From Candidatus Zhuqueibacterota bacterium (GTDB lineage: Bacteria > Zhuqueibacterota > QNDG01 > JABMRT01), in assembly GCA_013202295.1 (NCBI GenBank), contig JABMRT010000036.1:1-42917 (forward strand): 42,917 bases of DNA, written 5' to 3'. This document shows positions 8,637 through 18,344 of the stretch, piece after piece; position 1 is the first letter of the stretch; each line of letters begins with the position of its first letter. The translations under genes and the position numbers were made by a program. The notes beneath the pieces were generated by a model. The model did no database searches. It worked only from the letters and a program-made list of their open reading frames with translations, and had not been told where the DNA came from.

Positions 8637-9623
8637 TCAATCTGTATAGAATGGCGACGTTGGCCCATCCGGCATGAGATCCGGATACCACTTCTGCATC
8701 GCTGGTTTTGCTTTACGTCCCTCGGAGAAAAGGCCCCAATGTCCTTCCGTGCCCGATCCCTTCCACGGCTCATCAAAATCCTCAAAAAAGAAAACCGTGA
8801 TACCGTTTGCTTCGGCCCATTCCATCAACTCATTGAAGTAACGGATTTGCTTGACCTCATCTCCGGCTTTCGGCGCGTGAAGGTCACCCACGGAATAAGT
8901 TGCCCATCCCGCTTCGCTGATGACGATGGTCTTGTCTGGAAGAAAATCGCGCACACTCTGAAAATGGTCCTTCGTCATGGACATGGCACTGTCAATATCC
9001 TGCTTGGCCCACATCGGGTAGGAATGCATGCACACAAAATCCACCACCTCGGCCAGCTTCGCGCTATGCTCGCGCCAGTAAATCACATCATCCGCCACAG
9101 TCACCGGCTGCTCGATCTCAGCCTGCACCTTTTGGATATACTGAATGACCGTTTCCTCAGGTACCTTGTGATTCGACCAGGAAGCTAAAATCTCATTTCC
9201 TACATTTACCGCTACGACAATGTCGGAGTATTCATTGGCCAGCCGGATACCCGTTTCAATTTGCTTGGCATTGTCCGCTTCGTATCCCGGTTCACCATCA
9301 AGCCATATCCCCAACATGACTTTAACATGAATTTTCTCCCGGCGGATAACCTGAAGCACATCCTCACTGTGCTGATCAGCACCATAGATGCGGATCAATC
9401 CCCAGTTTTTCTCAAGAATTTTCAAATCTTCCAGAATCTCATCCTGCGAAGGATAAATATGCTTTTGCGGATTCTGACCTTCACGATACCCGCTATAAGA
9501 TATCGCCCGCCCGTTCCACTGCTGTTTCGTCAGATCAATCTGGATTTTTTGGGATGAAATCTCGCATCCCACTAACAGAATGAGAATCATCCCAATGGAT
9601 AGTAAAGTCATCATTTTCTTCAT
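8637..9623 (-). CDS. GH17 lipoprotein, endo-beta-1,3-glucanase type
   Basis: From the ATG at 9623 the product has 328 residues; a GTG at 9635 in the same frame is the alternative. It starts with a lipoprotein signal with lipobox LLVGC, so it is probably anchored in the outer membrane or at the cell surface. The GH17 (beta/alpha)8 barrel follows: AISYSGYREGQNP, LIRIYGADQ, VAVNVGNE with the acid/base Glu (E144) and VISEAGWAT with the nucleophile Glu (E237), then FFFEDFDEPWKG. GH17 bacterial enzymes cleave laminarin or beta-1,3-oligoglucans; some are transglycosylases. It is a paralogue of the GH17 at 11945-13042 and follows the GH3 gene by 18 bases, so it is in the operon. Confidence 0.93.
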   Translation of the reverse strand: MKKMMTLLSIGMILILLVGCEISSQKIQIDLTKQQWNGRAISYSGYREGQNPQKHIYPSQDEILEDLKILEKNWGLIRIYGADQHSEDVLQVIRREKIHVKVMLGIWLDGEPGYEADNAKQIETGIRLANEYSDIVVAVNVGNEILASWSNHKVPEETVIQYIQKVQAEIEQPVTVADDVIYWREHSAKLAEVVDFVCMHSYPMWAKQDIDSAMSMTKDHFQSVRDFLPDKTIVISEAGWATYSVGDLHAPKAGDEVKQIRYFNELMEWAEANGITVFFFEDFDEPWKGSGTEGHWGLFSEGRKAKPAMQKWYPDLMPDGPTSPFYTD

Positions 9624-9641
9624 AGTTAATCTCACTTATTT

Positions 9642-11873
9642 TTATTGGACAATTTCAAACTCACCCTGCAATCCCTCTGTGGAACTTGGACCGATCCACA
9701 CGTGGAATTTGCCAGGTTCAGTAACTAACTGCATTTTTTGATTATGAAAATCAAGATCATCTTTACAAAGTTCAAAAGTAACAGTTTTTGATTCGCCAGG
9801 ATTTAGTTGCAACCGTTCGAATCCTTTTAATTCACGAACCGGACGAGTGATATCTCCCACCAAATCCCTAATGTATAATTGAACAATTTCTGTTGCAGCA
9901 ACTTCACCCGTGTTTGTGATTTTTGCTGAGACCTGTAATTTTTCAACAAGCTTAATTTTATTTGAAGATAATTTCAGATCACTATATTCAAAAGTGGTAT
10001 ATGAAAGTCCATAACCAAATGGATAGAGTGGTTTATGACCAGCATCAATATAATGAGTTTCATTGCCAAGTGATGTTTGCCAGGCTCTGACTGGAATACT
10101 ATCCATTGGGACATACGTTTTGGGATCAAAAGGTCTTCCAGTATTTTTATAATTGTAGTAAAGCGGAATTTGACCGACAACTTTTGGGTAAGTCACGGGT
10201 AATTTTCCAGAAGGCGATACTTCACCAAATATCAAATCTACTAGCGCTGGGCCACCCATTGTTCCCGGGTGTAATGAAAATAGTATTGCATCGACTTTGT
10301 CGATAATATTTCCAATTGTTATAGGTCTTCCAGCCATGATGACTAATACAATAGGTTTGCCTGTTTTACTTATTTCATGAATTAAATCTTCCTGTATTCC
10401 TGGTAAATCAATATTTGCACGACAGTGAGCTTCACCTGAAAGGATTGATTCTTCACCCATAAACATCAACACAGCATCAGATTTTTCAGCGGCTTCAACT
10501 GCTTTTTGAAAGTCTTTTTTATCTTTTGCCCGTGAATATTCAAGCGTTTGTACATAATTAATTTTTGCAGATGATTTGTCGAATTTTTTAAGCGCCATTA
10601 ATGGAGTCTGAGTGTCTTCAATGTTTTTATCATATGTCCATGTGCCAAGCTGTTCAAATTGATCATCAGCCATCGGACCGATTACTGCAATGCTTTTGAT
10701 TTCTTTCGAAAGAGGTAATACCTGATTATCGTTCTTCAGCATAACCACACTTTGAATTGCTGATTCCTTTGCTGCTGCCAGATGTTCTGCATTAACAAGT
10801 TCAGGGAAATCAGCAGGATCTGTATATGGATTCTCAAATAGTCCAAGCCTGAATTTGATACGCAAGATATTTCTAACGGCATCATCTATGGTTTGCATTG
10901 TGATTTTTTGCTCATCCAACAGATTTTTTATATGATCAATAAAAGTAGAAGTTGCCATTTCCATTTCAAGTCCGGCATTTAAAGACCTTTCAGCAGCATG
11001 TTTATCATCTCGGCAATAACCGTGGTTTATCATTTGTGTAATCGATGCCCAGTCACTGACAACAAATCCGTCAAAGTTCCATTCATCTCTTAAAATTTGT
11101 TTGAGAAGAAATGAATTTCCTGAAGCTGGTACACCGTTAATTTCATTAAATGCTACCATAAAAGTAGCAACGCCTGCATCGGTACATGCTTTAAATGGTT
11201 TGAGATATACATCCCTCATTAATTGTTCGGGAATGGATGTTGTGTTGTAATCACGTCCACCTTCGGCTGCACCGTAGCCTGCAAAATGTTTTGCGCAGGC
11301 AGCCAGCGCGTCTTTATTTGAAAGATCATCACTTTGAAATCCTTCAACCATTGCCACGGCTAAAACGCTGGCGAGATATTGATCTTCGCCCAAAGTTTCA
11401 GCAATTCGTCCCCAACGAGGGTCACGGCAGATATCCATCATCGGGGCAAAAGTCCACCTTACACCGACTGATGCAGCTTCGATTGCAGCAATTCGTGTCC
11501 CCTGCTTGATTAATTCAGGATTCCAGCTGGCAGCCAGCCCAAGAGGTATGGGGAATACTGTTCGAAAACCATGAATAACATCTCTTCCAATTATAAGCGG
11601 AATCCCCATTCTACTTTCTTTCATGGCGATGCGCTGGATGTTGTTTAGTTTGTCTGTATCAATTTCATTCAAAATTGATCCGATCAAACCATCCCGAATC
11701 TGATCCTCATGACCATCAGCTCCATTTCGCTGTGTCATCTGACCAATCTTTTCTTCAAGGGTCATCTGTTGAATCAGCCTAGCGATTTTCCCCTCGGTTT
11801 GCGGATTCATCAACGGTCCGCCAAAAACAACGAGGGGAAACACGGATAGAAGAAGGAGTATAAACTTGTGCAT
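9642..11873 (-). CDS. GH3 beta-glucosidase (BglX type)
   Basis: The 743-residue protein has a signal peptide (KFILLLLSVFPLVVFGG) and is likely periplasmic. Domain order: GH3 N-terminal barrel (about 30-370) with the substrate-binding KHFAGYGA and the nucleophile Asp in VVSDWAS (D274); GH3 C-terminal alpha/beta domain (about 390-610, VIGPMADD, MGEESILSGEAHCRANIDLPG); and a fibronectin III-like domain to the end. The length and architecture match E. coli BglX. In this locus it would trim beta-1,3- and beta-1,6-linked gluco-oligosaccharides from the non-reducing end. It is 71 bases after the upstream GH17, and its AT-rich codon use differs slightly from the flanking GC-richer genes. Confidence 0.95.
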   Translation of the reverse strand: MHKFILLLLSVFPLVVFGGPLMNPQTEGKIARLIQQMTLEEKIGQMTQRNGADGHEDQIRDGLIGSILNEIDTDKLNNIQRIAMKESRMGIPLIIGRDVIHGFRTVFPIPLGLAASWNPELIKQGTRIAAIEAASVGVRWTFAPMMDICRDPRWGRIAETLGEDQYLASVLAVAMVEGFQSDDLSNKDALAACAKHFAGYGAAEGGRDYNTTSIPEQLMRDVYLKPFKACTDAGVATFMVAFNEINGVPASGNSFLLKQILRDEWNFDGFVVSDWASITQMINHGYCRDDKHAAERSLNAGLEMEMATSTFIDHIKNLLDEQKITMQTIDDAVRNILRIKFRLGLFENPYTDPADFPELVNAEHLAAAKESAIQSVVMLKNDNQVLPLSKEIKSIAVIGPMADDQFEQLGTWTYDKNIEDTQTPLMALKKFDKSSAKINYVQTLEYSRAKDKKDFQKAVEAAEKSDAVLMFMGEESILSGEAHCRANIDLPGIQEDLIHEISKTGKPIVLVIMAGRPITIGNIIDKVDAILFSLHPGTMGGPALVDLIFGEVSPSGKLPVTYPKVVGQIPLYYNYKNTGRPFDPKTYVPMDSIPVRAWQTSLGNETHYIDAGHKPLYPFGYGLSYTTFEYSDLKLSSNKIKLVEKLQVSAKITNTGEVAATEIVQLYIRDLVGDITRPVRELKGFERLQLNPGESKTVTFELCKDDLDFHNQKMQLVTEPGKFHVWIGPSSTEGLQGEFEIVQ

Positions 11874-11944
11874 TCGCGACCAGTCCTTTTCAAACTTTTC
11901 CTTTGTATTCTCTTAATAACAGGATTCACTATCCCCATTTACCT

Positions 11945-13042
11945 TTATTCCTTTACAGGCAGAAGCTCAGGATATAAGTCATACATCACCATTTTAGCTT
12001 TTCGATCAACCGTAAACAATCCCCAGTGTTTTTCAGCGCCAAGTGGATTGTTCGGATCACCCTTCCAGTCTTCATCAAAGGCTTCAAAGAAAAACGTGGT
12101 TACATTATTTTGTTTTGCCCATTGTTTCATTTCATGATAATACCGTTTCTGCTGTTCCTCGCTGGCGCGCTCCCCGAATTCTGAGGCTACGGTTGCCCAA
12201 CCCACTTCGGTGATCACAATCATTTTATCGGGGAACATATTTTTTATGCCCTCGATGGTTGCCACGGTAAATGACAATCCTTCTTCGATCCCTTTGCCTT
12301 CCCACAGCGGGTAGGAATGCAACGATATGAAATCGACAGCTTCTGCCAGCGCTGCGGCTTTGGGATCTTTTTGCCACCAGCCATAACTGTCCGAAACTGT
12401 TACGGCTTGTTTAATTGCTGCCTGCACTCTTTTCACATAGACAATTGCAGAATCAGGACTGATCATATGATCGTGCCATTCAACAAGCGCTTCATTGCCC
12501 ACATTTACGGCAACCACAATCTTCGGGTACTCATTTGCCAACCAGATGCCACGAGCAATTTCCGTATCATTCTTGACTTTATTCTCCGCCAGCTTTTCAT
12601 CAGGGATGGGCTCCGTAAGCCAGAAACAACCTTCATGATTGCTAATTTCAGCTTCCAGCCACATACCCAACAATACCTTTATTTTAAGCTTATGCTCACG
12701 GATAATTTTTAGTACGGTCTCAGAATTCTCCTGAGAATCATACAAGCGGATCAAATTAAAGTTAGCATTTTTAGACAGGATACGAAGATCTTCCAATATC
12801 TCTGAATCAGAAGGATTCACAGCACCATCTCCTCTGTCAGGGTGTTGTCCTTCCCTGAATCCTGAATAGGCAACAGCAATGAGTGAACCTGCCAGTAAAT
12901 CTTCTTCACTTTGAGGGAGATTTAAATTTGAACCTTGAGATTCGTCCATCGTCTGGGCAAGTCCTGAGTAGATAAGTATCCACATCCAAAAGATTATCCC
13001 GACCGATATGTGATGAGATAATTGTCTTTGATTTCTACTCAT
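11945..13042 (-). CDS. GH17 secreted glucanase, second copy
   Basis: The 365-residue product has a signal-anchor or cleavable signal peptide (ISVGIIFWMWILIYSGLAQ), without a lipobox. The GH17 barrel starts at VAYSGFREGQHPDRG; the acid/base Glu is in VAVNVGNE (E184), the nucleophile in VITEVGWAT (E279), and FFFEAFDEDWKGDPNNPLG closes the barrel. Compared with the 8637 copy it carries an insertion after GMWLEAE (SNHEGCFWLTEP...), near the substrate cleft. Two GH17 with different anchoring suggest different sites of action or chain-length preference. Its ATG overlaps the end of the transporter gene by 8 bases, so translation is probably coupled. Confidence 0.92.
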   Translation of the reverse strand: MSRNQRQLSHHISVGIIFWMWILIYSGLAQTMDESQGSNLNLPQSEEDLLAGSLIAVAYSGFREGQHPDRGDGAVNPSDSEILEDLRILSKNANFNLIRLYDSQENSETVLKIIREHKLKIKVLLGMWLEAEISNHEGCFWLTEPIPDEKLAENKVKNDTEIARGIWLANEYPKIVVAVNVGNEALVEWHDHMISPDSAIVYVKRVQAAIKQAVTVSDSYGWWQKDPKAAALAEAVDFISLHSYPLWEGKGIEEGLSFTVATIEGIKNMFPDKMIVITEVGWATVASEFGERASEEQQKRYYHEMKQWAKQNNVTTFFFEAFDEDWKGDPNNPLGAEKHWGLFTVDRKAKMVMYDLYPELLPVKE

Positions 13043-14387
13043 TAATTTTCCTTTCCTTCAATTCATTTTCAATCTTCTCCATGGTCTTGTCATCCAGTTT
13101 ATAGAAAATAGCAGCAACCATAGCAACGATCGAACCGACGGCGGGAATCAAACTCATCATCAACAGAATTCCCTTAAGCGCTTCAGGGGTTTGTTCCACA
13201 TTGGCCTTAAAACCAAAACCCGCTAAAAGAAAGCCAGCCAGCCCACCGCCAATTGCAAGCCCGAACTTTTGAGCAAACGTGGCCGCTGAAAAAACAAGGC
13301 CTGTGGCACGCCGCTCATTTTTCCATTCTGAGTAATCTGCTGTATCAGCATACATGGCCCAGAGCAGGGGAGCCTGTGGTGCCATAACAAAGGAGATCAG
13401 AATATGCACCGCAAAAACCAGGATAATTTGGTCCTTTGGGACAAAGTAAAAAAGAATTGTGAGTAATGATGTGAGTGTCATGACAATTAAATAAAGTTTC
13501 TTCTTTCCAAGCATCTTCGAAAAGAACTGAGTACAGGCAACTCCCGCAATCACAGCGATTGTACCCAATACCATAAAAAGTGCGGATTGAAGTTCATTGC
13601 CAATATAATATTTAAAATAATACAAGATCGAACCGCTTCTAACGACAATATATCCCAGTGTAAAGATTCCCATGACGAGCAAAACCATCCAGGGTCGATT
13701 GTGGATTAAATCATTCAGATCCTTCTTCAAGGATGTCTTTTGACTAGCCGGTGGTTGCACACGCTCTTTTGTCGTCGCAAATGTGATATAAAACAGAATG
13801 CCTGCCAACACTCCGAAGGCACCCATGGTCAATGGAAATCCGAGAGCCTGATTGCCGCCTCCAAATAATCGCACCAATGGAAGTGTCAAACCTTGCACGA
13901 TAAAGGCACCCACAAAGGCCAGCACAAATCGATAGGTTGCAACGCTTGTTCGCTCTTTTGTGCTTGGAGTTAAAACACCCATTAAAGCTGAATAAGGAAT
14001 ATTGATAGCCGTATAGGCCATCATAATGAGCGTGTAAGTGATATAGGCATAGATAATTTTACCGGTGACACTTAAATCGGGCGTGATAAAGGCCAACACC
14101 CCAACGACGGCCAAGGGCCCGGATATCCAGATCAGATAGGGACGAAAACGTCCCCATTTACTTTGTGTTCGATCCGCAATAATGCCCATCATGGGATCAT
14201 TGATTGCGTCCCAGAACCGTGATACCATGAGCATGGTTCCCGCAGCTGCTGCGGATATACCGAAGATATCGGTATAGAAAAAGAGCAGAAAGTTGACAAA
14301 CATCTGCCAGTACAGATTGGACGCTGTGTCTCCGAGACCGTATCCGACTTTTTCTTTGAATGATAATTTTCCTGATGTGTTGTTCAC
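13035..14387 (-). CDS. GPH-family sugar:cation symporter (MelB-like MFS)
   Basis: The 450-residue inner-membrane protein has about 12 hydrophobic segments. GPH markers near the N-terminus: KVGYGLGDTASNLYW, FYTDIFGI, then SRFWDAINDPMMGIIADR and KWGRFRPYLIW, the region that in MelB binds the coupling cation and sugar. The last segment ends in a charged cytoplasmic tail. In this operon it should carry short beta-gluco-oligosaccharides from periplasm to cytoplasm, where the phosphorylase acts. It lies between GH30 (34 bases upstream) and the overlapping GH17. Confidence 0.93.
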   Translation of the reverse strand: MNNTSGKLSFKEKVGYGLGDTASNLYWQMFVNFLLFFYTDIFGISAAAAGTMLMVSRFWDAINDPMMGIIADRTQSKWGRFRPYLIWISGPLAVVGVLAFITPDLSVTGKIIYAYITYTLIMMAYTAINIPYSALMGVLTPSTKERTSVATYRFVLAFVGAFIVQGLTLPLVRLFGGGNQALGFPLTMGAFGVLAGILFYITFATTKERVQPPASQKTSLKKDLNDLIHNRPWMVLLVMGIFTLGYIVVRSGSILYYFKYYIGNELQSALFMVLGTIAVIAGVACTQFFSKMLGKKKLYLIVMTLTSLLTILFYFVPKDQIILVFAVHILISFVMAPQAPLLWAMYADTADYSEWKNERRATGLVFSAATFAQKFGLAIGGGLAGFLLAGFGFKANVEQTPEALKGILLMMSLIPAVGSIVAMVAAIFYKLDDKTMEKIENELKERKINE

Positions 14388-14421
14388 TGTATCCTCCGGA
14401 AAGTGATTAGATCAATTTTTA

Positions 14422-15927
14422 TTACTGGATCACAAGCGTTTGAAGCGTGTTATCCGGGATTGTTACCGGATAAACCTGATTCTTGAGTTGGATCTGAAAA
14501 TTGATAGGCTGATCTCCCTGATTCAAGATTTCAACAATAATAGATCCATCCGGATTTTCACAGGCTGTAACCATCAGGTCATCAAGATTGGATTGCACAT
14601 CAATTCTGTGCGCGCCCGGCCGTATAAACTTGCTGAAATGCGCCATCACATAATAAAGCGGTGTGTAATAAACTGCATCTGTTTCTGGATCAGCAAGCAC
14701 CGGCGCCACGCACCAGTTATTGGCATGATTGGGCCCACCCTGGAAATCGAGCACCATATTCCAGTCGATCCAGCCTGTGAGCCAGCTGTTGAGCCCGCCA
14801 ATAATATCACGTGCGTAACGGTAGACTGGTGCATAGGGAGGATGGCCTGCTTTATCCTCTTCAGCGGCCCAGTAAAACCCCCAATCGGTGGCCTCCTTTT
14901 CCCAATACCAGTCATCTTTCAGCCACGCACCCTCCGGCTCATCATTGCCGATATTATCGATACATCCCTCGGTGTGCATGAGTGCTTTATCGGGATATTG
15001 TTCATGAACCGCATTCAATTCATCCGGATACCAGTCGACTGTGCTGCTATACCAATGCACCGCCGTACCCCATACATATTTGGCCACTTCTGGATCCTGG
15101 AGCATCGACGCCCATTCCTGGAGATGATCCCGGTTCTGATCATATACCAGGATTTCCGTTTCCAGTCTATCCGCCTTGAATTGCGGACCCAGATGATCTT
15201 TAATAAACTCAGCATGGGTTTCAGGTGTGAAGGTCATGGACTCCCATTGCCCGCCATTTCCCAGCGGCTCATTCTCTACAGTCACGCCCCAGATGTCAAT
15301 GCCCTGCTCCTGATAGGCGTGGATGTACTTAGAGAAATATAATGCCCATGTAGGATAATATTCCTGCTTCAATGCACCATCATACCAGCTGTTGTTCTCC
15401 TTCATCCACGGCGGCGCAGTCCAGGGAGACGCGAGAATTTTAAATCCATCTTTGGAGACCTTCATCGCATCCTGAATAAAAGGAATCAGATCATCAATAT
15501 CCTCCTGGATGGTGAAATGTTTTAACTCTTTATCATTGGCAACCATATCATAAGCATAGGTGGACAGGGAAAAATCGCAACTATTAATGTGCGTCCGGGT
15601 CAGGCTGTATGCCGCGCCGTTTGGACCAAAATATTTTTGGATCACTTCGGATCGATTGGCCTCACTCAGTTGATCGAGAATGGATGCGGAGGACTCTGTA
15701 AATGCTCCACCGAATCCGACGATTTTCTGATATTTTATAGTGGGAACAATGACAATCGTCGCCAGTTTAGGATCCGATTTTTCAACAAGGGACACAAGCC
15801 CTTTATCCGTCAATTGATCACCCGATTTGGACGTTTGAAAAAGACGAACCGTTTGATAAGATGAATGGGAACACGAAATGAATATTATAAAGATTAATAT
15901 AAAGAACTCATTGTAAATTTTTCGCAT
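14422..15927 (-). CDS. GH30 lipoprotein, probable beta-1,6-glucanase / beta-glucosidase
   Basis: The product is 501 residues from the ATG at 15927, which has AGAGGTG upstream; the ATG at 15969 would put the lipoprotein signal out of place. Lipobox IIFISC. The GH30 core has YQKIVGFGGAFTESSA near the N-terminus, WTAPPWMKEN, TVENEP with the acid/base Glu (E220) and MHTEGC with the nucleophile (E320). A C-terminal beta-sandwich ends the protein. GH30 subfamilies 1 and 3 act on beta-glucosyl or beta-1,6-glucan bonds, so here it would remove the beta-1,6 branches of laminarin. It is the first gene of the operon, just behind the promoter and operator at 15939-15997. Confidence 0.93.
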   Translation of the reverse strand: MRKIYNEFFILIFIIFISCSHSSYQTVRLFQTSKSGDQLTDKGLVSLVEKSDPKLATIVIVPTIKYQKIVGFGGAFTESSASILDQLSEANRSEVIQKYFGPNGAAYSLTRTHINSCDFSLSTYAYDMVANDKELKHFTIQEDIDDLIPFIQDAMKVSKDGFKILASPWTAPPWMKENNSWYDGALKQEYYPTWALYFSKYIHAYQEQGIDIWGVTVENEPLGNGGQWESMTFTPETHAEFIKDHLGPQFKADRLETEILVYDQNRDHLQEWASMLQDPEVAKYVWGTAVHWYSSTVDWYPDELNAVHEQYPDKALMHTEGCIDNIGNDEPEGAWLKDDWYWEKEATDWGFYWAAEEDKAGHPPYAPVYRYARDIIGGLNSWLTGWIDWNMVLDFQGGPNHANNWCVAPVLADPETDAVYYTPLYYVMAHFSKFIRPGAHRIDVQSNLDDLMVTACENPDGSIIVEILNQGDQPINFQIQLKNQVYPVTIPDNTLQTLVIQ

Positions 15928-15938
15928 GGACACACCTC

Positions 15939-15956
15939 TGTTTAACCGCTTAAACA
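15939..15956. promoter_or_regulatory. LacI-family type operator before the glucan operon
   Basis: TGTTTAACCGCTTAAACA is an 18-base near-perfect palindrome with the central AANCGNTT of LacI/GalR-family operators. It lies 12-29 bases before the GH30 start codon and just after the predicted transcription start, a position where a repressor would block elongation or initiation. No lacI-type gene is in the window. Confidence 0.65.
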
Positions 15957-15966
15957 AAATAGTGAC

Positions 15967-15997
15967 CAAACTTAATTAAATTTTAAAGGAATGTCAA
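15967..15997 (-). promoter_or_regulatory. promoter of the beta-glucan operon
   Basis: On the minus strand TTGACA (15992-15997) is followed after 17 bases by TAAGTT (15969-15974). The same bases read TTG-N20-TAAGTTTG, fitting the Bacteroidota pattern TTG-N19/21-TAnnTTTG. The operator lies a few bases downstream. Confidence 0.55.
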
Positions 15998-16090
15998 GTG
16001 TGGTGTGGATTTGAGTGAAATAAACATAAAATATCCTCAGAGGTTTCAACATTTTTTGAGGTTCAAACTTCAGTAGTTTTAATACTTGGA

Positions 16091-16933
16091 TTACATGGAA
16101 CGGAGGGATTTATACCAGACATTCATCGATTCGATATTTCCAGAGATTTGTGTATTATTCACCAAAGTACCGGAATATGCATATCCGCTCCGTGCAAATG
16201 TGATATTCATGCCTAGGGACATGGCCCGTGCAATGGTATAGGCCGTCATCATCCCTTTTTCTTTCATGACATCCTCCATCACACGAAGCAGGGAGGTTGC
16301 CAATCCGCGGCCGCGGAAGTCTGGCAGCGTTGCAAAATCGGTCATTTCCACACTGTAGGCTGTTCTTTCTTGTTCTGCTGATGAAGCAGCGATGAGTCTT
16401 TCTGAGTCAAACGCACCAAAATAATCAACATGTGATTTCATTGTGTCGGTTAGATAATCCGGATCAAAAATCGGAAAAGGGTAACTGTCAAACACCTGAC
16501 GATATAATTCCGCCAGATCTTTTGCATTATCTTCTGAAAGCGGACGCATGTGAAATGAATCGGTTTCCGTGGAGGATACGGGCTCCTTCTTTTTCACAAG
16601 ACCGAACACCTTTTCCATCCGTTTTTCTTGCTCGGGATCAGGAGATTTACGGTTTTCATCCAGAAACTGGGAATAAAAAATCAAATCGGTTCTTCCCTGA
16701 TAGTAGGCCGGTATTTCGGCCTCTTTCTCGAAACCTTTTTTTTCAAAGGACTTTCGGGCCCAGGCCGGCACCTTGCAGAATATTTTACTGTAATGGTGCT
16801 TTTCTGCAAGCGATTTAAGATCGTCCTGGATGTGGGGCAGATCACAGCGGGCCAGTTTCATCAGATAAACCCGGTCGTTGGCCTTGCCGTGCTGGACAAC
16901 CGAATGTCCCAGCTTTTCAATCCGATCCGGCAT
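16091..16933 (-). CDS. ablB: beta-lysine N6-acetyltransferase AblB
   Basis: From the ATG at 16933 (AAGG 9 bases upstream) the product has 280 residues, the normal length of AblB; the longer frame from 17011 only reads into the transporter gene. The C-terminal half is a GNAT acetyltransferase with the acetyl-CoA loop RGRGLATSLL (about 220-229). The N-terminal half (DRVYLMKL, KIFCKVPAW, IPAYYQGRTDLIFYSQFL) is the AblB-specific region. It acetylates beta-lysine, made by AblA encoded two genes upstream, to N-epsilon-acetyl-beta-lysine, a compatible solute against salt stress. Its start lies inside the end of the symporter gene (17-base overlap), showing tight coupling. It is the last gene of its operon; a weak CCTCA/TGAGG hairpin lies at 16034-16059. 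Confidence 0.93.
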   Translation of the reverse strand: MPDRIEKLGHSVVQHGKANDRVYLMKLARCDLPHIQDDLKSLAEKHHYSKIFCKVPAWARKSFEKKGFEKEAEIPAYYQGRTDLIFYSQFLDENRKSPDPEQEKRMEKVFGLVKKKEPVSSTETDSFHMRPLSEDNAKDLAELYRQVFDSYPFPIFDPDYLTDTMKSHVDYFGAFDSERLIAASSAEQERTAYSVEMTDFATLPDFRGRGLATSLLRVMEDVMKEKGMMTAYTIARAMSLGMNITFARSGYAYSGTLVNNTQISGNIESMNVWYKSLRSM

Positions 16934-18344
16934 GTGCGGATACCTTCGTAAATAGCAATGACAGGGTAAAAAAGAGCAAGGCAGACAGAAGGATGCCGAA
17001 AACGCTGGCATCCAGACCGAACGGCATGTCGATGCGCGCCAGGATCACGATTATTGTCAGACTTCCACCACCAATCATGCTTACAAGCGCCGCTGCTGGA
17101 TGACGCTTTTTCCAGAAGTAAGCGCCCAAAGTGGGGATCAGCAGACCTGCCACCATAAATGCATAGGCATGTAAAATGAGTTCCAGCACGTTTTGAAAGG
17201 CAGAGGCCAGCAGCAGAGCCAGACAGCCGATCAGCAATGTGACGCCCTGTGAAAGCCGGATATGAACCTTTTCGGAATAGGTTTGCTTCATTAATTTCTC
17301 AATGATATCGTTTACCCAGTTCCCCGAAGACGCAATCAAACAACTATCTGCGGTGGACATGATAGCTGAAAAATAAGCTGCCAGCACGATGCCTGTCACG
17401 CCGACCGGCAGTGCATGTCTGAGCAGCATGGGCATGGCCATTTCAGCCTCCACATTGGGAAACACAACTCGGGCCATCATACCCAGAGAAACACCCAGAA
17501 AGGCCATAAGCGGATATTCCAGCACACCGGCTATAAAAAACGCTTTACGTGCCGATTTCACATCGCGGCAGGCATAAATGCGCTGATACAGAGTCATGGC
17601 CACGAACCAGACCGGTATGATGGTCACAAACCAGTTGATCAACTGCACTGGAGAGACATTGGTCAATGTAAAAAATGAGGCAGGCAGGGTTTCTCTTAAA
17701 ACGGACCATCCTCCGACCCGAACATAGGAAAAGGGAAGTCCGAAAAACAGCAGACCGGTGAGCAGGATGATCCATTGAAGGGTATCGGTATAAATCACGG
17801 CTTTCAGGCCGCCCATGACCGTATATGCCAAAATAATCCCGGCCATAAGATAAAGAGAGAACTTCAGGGGATCCATCCAGGTCATATCGGCAAATACGCT
17901 GCCTGACGCCAGTTTGGCTCCCGCCAGGATCTGTGCGCTGGTAAATCCAAGGTACCCAATGCCCGATATCACAGCAGCAGTAATGGCTACAGGCGAATTG
18001 TATTGATGCTTGAGAAAATCAGGATATGTCAGAAATTTATATTTTTGATCCAAGGCCTTGATTCTGGGGATCATTACAACGGCCACCAACCAGGCTCCGA
18101 CCAGGCCGGTAAACAGAAGCCAGCTTCCGGACAATCCCATGGTGAATCCCAATCCGCCCAGACCGATTGAGAATCCACCGCCCACATCGGTGGCCACAAT
18201 GGAAAAGCCTACATGGTAAGAGGAAATGGAGCGCCCACCGACATAATAATCTTCTCTATTCTCGTTCTTCCGGTAGAAATATATACCGATGCCGAGGACA
18301 AGAATAAAGTAAATACCAAAAATTATATAATCGATCCAAATCAT
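16917..18344 (-). CDS. sodium:solute symporter (SSS family) within the acetyl-beta-lysine operon
   Basis: The 475-residue inner-membrane protein has about 13 hydrophobic segments and SSS features: [25 protein letters not shown] near residue 35-60 (sodium site region), [13 protein letters not shown], and [21 protein letters not shown] (about 330), the family signature around the second sodium site. Start and stop overlap both neighbours (ATGA with ablA, 17 bases with ablB), so it is almost certainly co-expressed with them. The substrate is not readable. Lysine, beta-lysine or an external compatible solute such as betaine or proline would fit an osmostress operon. Confidence 0.92.
   Translation of the reverse strand: MIWIDYIIFGIYFILVLGIGIYFYRKNENREDYYVGGRSISSYHVGFSIVATDVGGGFSIGLGGLGFTMGLSGSWLLFTGLVGAWLVAVVMIPRIKALDQKYKFLTYPDFLKHQYNSPVAITAAVISGIGYLGFTSAQILAGAKLASGSVFADMTWMDPLKFSLYLMAGIILAYTVMGGLKAVIYTDTLQWIILLTGLLFFGLPFSYVRVGGWSVLRETLPASFFTLTNVSPVQLINWFVTIIPVWFVAMTLYQRIYACRDVKSARKAFFIAGVLEYPLMAFLGVSLGMMARVVFPNVEAEMAMPMLLRHALPVGVTGIVLAAYFSAIMSTADSCLIASSGNWVNDIIEKLMKQTYSEKVHIRLSQGVTLLIGCLALLLASAFQNVLELILHAYAFMVAGLLIPTLGAYFWKKRHPAAALVSMIGGGSLTIIVILARIDMPFGLDASVFGILLSALLFFTLSLLFTKVSAHAGSD

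Noticed and set aside
8286-9188. 300-codon open frame on the plus strand
   Set aside because: It lies antisense to the phosphorylase and GH17 genes, crosses their border, and has no ribosome site or protein-like domain.
14440-15342. 300-codon open frame on the plus strand
   Set aside because: It is antisense to the GH30 gene, whose catalytic residues are certain; composition is unlike a real protein.
16091-17011. ablB start at 17011
   Set aside because: The added 26 residues are antisense-like Cys-rich reading into the transporter gene; 16933 has a ribosome site and gives the family length.
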